Source of the DNA: Frankia sp.
Lineage (GTDB): Bacteria > Actinomycetota > Actinomycetes > Frankiales > Frankiaceae
Assembly (NCBI GenBank): GCA_019689615.1
Contig: JADGHD010000062.1
Span: forward strand, 1-14,231
DNA: 14,231 nt
Direction: 5' to 3'
The notes under the pieces are model-generated. The model saw nothing but the letters and a program-made list of their open reading frames with translations, was not told the DNA's origin and did not search any database. This document shows positions 11,606 to 14,231 of this stretch, in pieces. Made by a program: the position numbers and the translations under genes. The first letter of the stretch is position 1, and each line of letters starts with the position of its first letter.

Positions 11606-13273
11606 ATGTTCTGCTACCAGTGCGAACAGACCGACCGGACGGGTGAGGCGCCCGGCTGCGCCGGCCCGGTCGGCAACTGCGGCAAGGACCCCGTCACCGC
11701 CGACATGCAGGATGTCCTGATCCACATGGTGAAGGGCATCGCCCAGTACTCGGCCAGGGCTCGCGCCCTCGGTGCGCCCGACGACGAGGCGGCGGCGTTC
11801 ATCCTCTACGCGATGTTCACCACCCTTACCAACGTCAACTTCAACCCCACCCGTTTCGTCGCCCTGGTGCGGGAGGCTGCGGACCTCCGGGACCAGGTCC
11901 GGGCCCGGTACGAGGCCGCCGCGCGGGCGCGGGGCGTGCAGCCGGCGCGGCTGACCGGTGCCGCCCAGTGGGAACCGGCCACCGACCTGGCGGGCCTGCT
12001 GCTGCAGGCACCCGAGTGCCGCGTCGACGCCGGAGCGGACGTGGTCGGCCCGGACGTCGTCGGCCTGCGCTCGCTGTGCCTGTACGGGCTCAAGGGCATC
12101 TGCGCCTACGCCTACCACGCCCACGTGCTCGGCAAGGACAGCGCCGAGGTGTTCGCCGGAATCGAGGACGGGCTCGCGTATCTCGCCGAGGAGCCCACAG
12201 AGATCGGCGAGCTGCTGGGGCGGGCCATCGGCCTCGGCCGGCTCAACCTCGCGGCCATGGAGCTGCTCGACGCCGCGAACACCGGCGCCTACGGAACCCC
12301 GCAGCCGACCGCCGTCCGCACCACGCCGGTCGCGGGCAAGGCCATCCTGGTCAGCGGGCACGACCTGGGCGACCTGGCCGCGCTGCTGGAGCAGACCAGG
12401 GACTGCGGCATCAACGTCTACACCCACGGCGAGATGCTGCCCGCCCACAGCTATCCGCTGCTGAAGAGGTACCCGCACCTCGTGGGCAACTACGGCGGCG
12501 CCTGGCAGGACCAGCAGCGGGAGTTCACCCTTTTCCCCGGCCCGATCCTGATGACCTCGAACTGCATCATCGAGCCCTACCCCGCCTACCGCCGGCGCAT
12601 CTTCACCGCCGGGCCCGTGGGCTGGCCGGGCGTCCGGCACATCGCCGACCACGACTTCACCCCGGTGATCCAGGCTGCCAGGGCGCTGCCCGGCTTCCGC
12701 GAGGACGAGCCGGAGAAGATCATAACCGTCGGCTTCGGCCGGGATGCCGTCCTCGCCGTCGCGGACAAGGTCATCGACGCGGTCAGGCAGGGCGCGATCC
12801 GCCACTTCTTCCTCGTCGGCGGCTGCGACGGCCCCACCCGCGGGCGCGACTACTACGCCGACTTCGCGACCGGCGCGCCGAGCGACTCCGTCGTGCTCAC
12901 GCTGGGCTGCGCCAAGTACCGCTTCAACCAGCACGAGTTCGGCGACATCGGCGGCATTCCCCGGCTGCTGGACATCGGGCAGTGCAACGACACCTTCTCG
13001 GCCATCAAGATCGCCGAGGCGCTGGCCGGCGCCTTCGGCTGCGGGATCAACGACCTGCCGCTGACGCTGGTGCTGTCGTGGACCGAGCAGAAGGCGGTCG
13101 CCGTGCTGCTCAGCCTGCTCGCTCTTGGCGTCCGCGACATCCACCTCGGCCCGTCGCTGCCGGGCTTCCTCACCCCGAACCTCGTCGCGGCGATCGTCGA
13201 CCAGTTCGGCCTGCGCCTCATCGGCGACCCCACAGCCGACCGCGCGGCGGCCCTGGCGGGGAGCCGGTCGTGA
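11606..13273 (+). CDS. hcp: Hybrid cluster protein (hydroxylamine/NO reductase)
   Basis: A 555-aa cytoplasmic Hcp, the usual length. The N-terminal cysteines are Cys3-x2-Cys6-x11-Cys18-x6-Cys25 (MFCYQCEQTDRTG then GCAGPVGNCGK), the spacing of the E. coli-type class that carries a [2Fe-2S] cluster and works with the reductase Hcr. Later conserved blocks ligate the hybrid Fe-S-O cluster: TLTNVNFNP, VYTHGEMLPAH, LVGNYGGAWQDQ, TSNCIIEP, VGGCDGPTRGRDYY, TLGCAKYRFN and GQCNDTFSAIKIA. Hcp reduces NO to N2O and hydroxylamine to ammonia and can mediate S-nitrosylation in E. coli. ATG 11606 is preferred because AGGGG (11594-11598) precedes it and MFCYQC is the universal N-terminus; upstream in-frame codons cover the regulatory box. 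The stop overlaps the reductase start (GTGA). Likely controlled through the FNR-type site. Confidence 0.95.
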   Translation: MFCYQCEQTDRTGEAPGCAGPVGNCGKDPVTADMQDVLIHMVKGIAQYSARARALGAPDDEAAAFILYAMFTTLTNVNFNPTRFVALVREAADLRDQVRARYEAAARARGVQPARLTGAAQWEPATDLAGLLLQAPECRVDAGADVVGPDVVGLRSLCLYGLKGICAYAYHAHVLGKDSAEVFAGIEDGLAYLAEEPTEIGELLGRAIGLGRLNLAAMELLDAANTGAYGTPQPTAVRTTPVAGKAILVSGHDLGDLAALLEQTRDCGINVYTHGEMLPAHSYPLLKRYPHLVGNYGGAWQDQQREFTLFPGPILMTSNCIIEPYPAYRRRIFTAGPVGWPGVRHIADHDFTPVIQAARALPGFREDEPEKIITVGFGRDAVLAVADKVIDAVRQGAIRHFFLVGGCDGPTRGRDYYADFATGAPSDSVVLTLGCAKYRFNQHEFGDIGGIPRLLDIGQCNDTFSAIKIAEALAGAFGCGINDLPLTLVLSWTEQKAVAVLLSLLALGVRDIHLGPSLPGFLTPNLVAAIVDQFGLRLIGDPTADRAAALAGSRS

Positions 13274-14231
13274 CCTCGGTGACCAGTGCCCGCGTCGGAG
13301 GCCATGCCCCCGACGCGGGCACCGTACCCGTGACGCTGATCGCCGCCGACGGCGAGCGGTTCGACCTCGACTGCGCCCCCGAGCAGAGCGTGCTGGACGC
13401 CGCCGCGAGCTCGGGAGTCGTCCTGCCCGCCTCGTGCCGCAGCGGAACCTGCGGCTCCTGCCACGCCACGGTGACCCACGGCGCCTACGACCTCGGCGAG
13501 CACAGCGCCACGGCGCTGCTGGCGGCGGAGCGGGAGCGCGGCGAGGTGCTGCTCTGCCGCACCGTCCCCCGCGGCCCGCTGGCGGTCACGCTGCCGTATG
13601 CCGGCTCGCGCATCCTGCGCGGCGGGCTGCCGGTCCGGCAGGGCACGATCGTGGCGCTGGAGACGGTCGCCCGCGACACCGTACGGCTCGAGCTGCGGCT
13701 CCAGCCCGACGACGAGGGGGATCCAGGTTCCCAGTTCGATCCGGGGCAGTTCGTGGAGCTGCAGATTCCCGGCCAGGACGACAGGCGGGCGTACTCCCTG
13801 GCCAACACGGGCAACTGGGAGGGCCGGCTGGAGTTCTTCATCCGGCTGCGCCCCGGCGGGTACTTCTCCGGCTACCTGGCCGAGCGGGCCCGGATCGGCG
13901 ACCCGCTCCTCGTCCATGGCCCCCAGGGCGCCTTTGGGCTGCGGGAGACGGGCCTGGGCCCGCGCTGGTTCGTCGCCGGCGGGACCGGGCTCGCGCCCCT
14001 GCTGGCCATGGTGCGGCACATGGCCGAGTGGCAGGAGCCACAGCCGGCCCGGCTGCTCCTCGGCGTCAACGAGGAGGCCGACGTCTACGGGCAGACGGAG
14101 CTGGCGGCGGTGGCCGCCGAGCTGCCCGGATTCACCTACGAGATCTGCGTGTGGCGCGCCGGACCGGGGTGGCGCGGCGCCACGGGCACCCCGGCCGACT
14201 GCCTGGGCGCGGACCTGCGCCGGGCCCAGGC
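13270..14231 (+). CDS. Hcp partner reductase: N-terminal 2Fe-2S ferredoxin, FAD and NAD domains (3' end cut)
   Basis: About 320 residues are visible from GTG 13270, which overlaps the hcp stop by 4 nt; the gene leaves the window before its stop. Residues 20-108 are a plant-type [2Fe-2S] ferredoxin with Cys56, Cys61, Cys64 (ASCRSGTCGSCHA) and Cys96 (EVLLCRT). Residues 120-225 are an FAD domain with RRAYSLAN (172-179) and VHGPQGAFGLR (215-225). An NAD(P) domain begins at FVAGGTGLAPLLAM (234-247). It would pass electrons from NAD(P)H through FAD and 2Fe-2S to Hcp, the role of Hcr. E. coli Hcr carries its ferredoxin domain at the C-terminus; this order is that of oxygenase reductases such as BenC, DmpP or MmoC. 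Function as Hcr is inferred from position. Confidence 0.88.
   Translation, partial: MTSVTSARVGGHAPDAGTVPVTLIAADGERFDLDCAPEQSVLDAAASSGVVLPASCRSGTCGSCHATVTHGAYDLGEHSATALLAAERERGEVLLCRTVPRGPLAVTLPYAGSRILRGGLPVRQGTIVALETVARDTVRLELRLQPDDEGDPGSQFDPGQFVELQIPGQDDRRAYSLANTGNWEGRLEFFIRLRPGGYFSGYLAERARIGDPLLVHGPQGAFGLRETGLGPRWFVAGGTGLAPLLAMVRHMAEWQEPQPARLLLGVNEEADVYGQTELAAVAAELPGFTYEICVWRAGPGWRGATGTPADCLGADLRRAQ

Noticed and set aside
1..14231. tRNA or rRNA genes, CRISPR arrays, intact insertion sequences
   Set aside because: None was seen: no spaced repeat array, no transposase frame with terminal inverted repeats, and no tRNA-like cloverleaf was recognised in the gaps.

Overview
The window is high-GC DNA with GTG starts, strong AGGAGG-type ribosome binding sites, start/stop overlaps of a few bases and proline/arginine-rich protein tails. 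This points to an actinomycete; a Frankia-like or related filamentous lineage fits, but the sequence alone does not fix the genus. The common theme is nitrate respiration and handling of the reactive nitrogen it produces.

Layout. (1) 1-233, minus strand: 5' part of a winged-helix regulator, divergent from (2) a hemerythrin-like protein (293-859). The two share a short AT-rich spacer holding the symmetric element GTTATAAC. (3) 1055-9355: a tightly packed respiratory nitrate reductase operon, narK-narG-narH-narJ-narI. The NarK transporter and the NarG catalytic subunit lie in one uninterrupted reading frame with no stop between them, while a Shine-Dalgarno-like GGAAGGA and an in-frame ATG sit at the junction. 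Each later junction is only a few bases long (2 nt, then two ATGA overlaps). (4) 9356-9730: a spacer with GC hairpins, a decayed C-terminal fragment of a tyrosine recombinase, and a promoter overlapped by a near-perfect actinobacterial LexA (SOS) box. (5) 9731-10613: a two-gene unit, a Panacea-domain (DUF4065/SocA-like) protein and an overlapping 111-aa protein of unknown family. It has the shape of a toxin-antitoxin pair. (6) 10800-11501: a Crp/Fnr-family regulator with an FNR-type ExxSR recognition helix. (7) 11606-14231: hybrid cluster protein Hcp (E. coli-type cysteine spacing) overlapping a flavin/2Fe-2S reductase that runs off the window. A perfect CTTGAC-N4-GTCAAG site lies in front of hcp.

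How it fits together. NarK imports nitrate and/or exports nitrite. NarG (Mo-bisMGD), NarH (Fe-S) and NarI (b-type hemes) carry electrons from quinol to nitrate at the inner face of the membrane, and NarJ assembles NarG. Nitrite reduction yields NO; the Crp/Fnr regulator, which lacks FNR's iron-sulfur cysteines, is a plausible NO or redox sensor acting on the hcp site. Hcp with its reductase would remove NO or hydroxylamine. The hemerythrin could add O2/NO binding. The Panacea pair looks like an accessory insert next to a recombinase scar and is probably under DNA-damage control rather than nitrate control.

The most unusual points are the NarK-NarG single frame, the LexA-box-covered promoter of the Panacea pair with an unrecognised partner protein, and an Hcp partner reductase whose ferredoxin domain is N-terminal rather than C-terminal as in E. 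coli Hcr.
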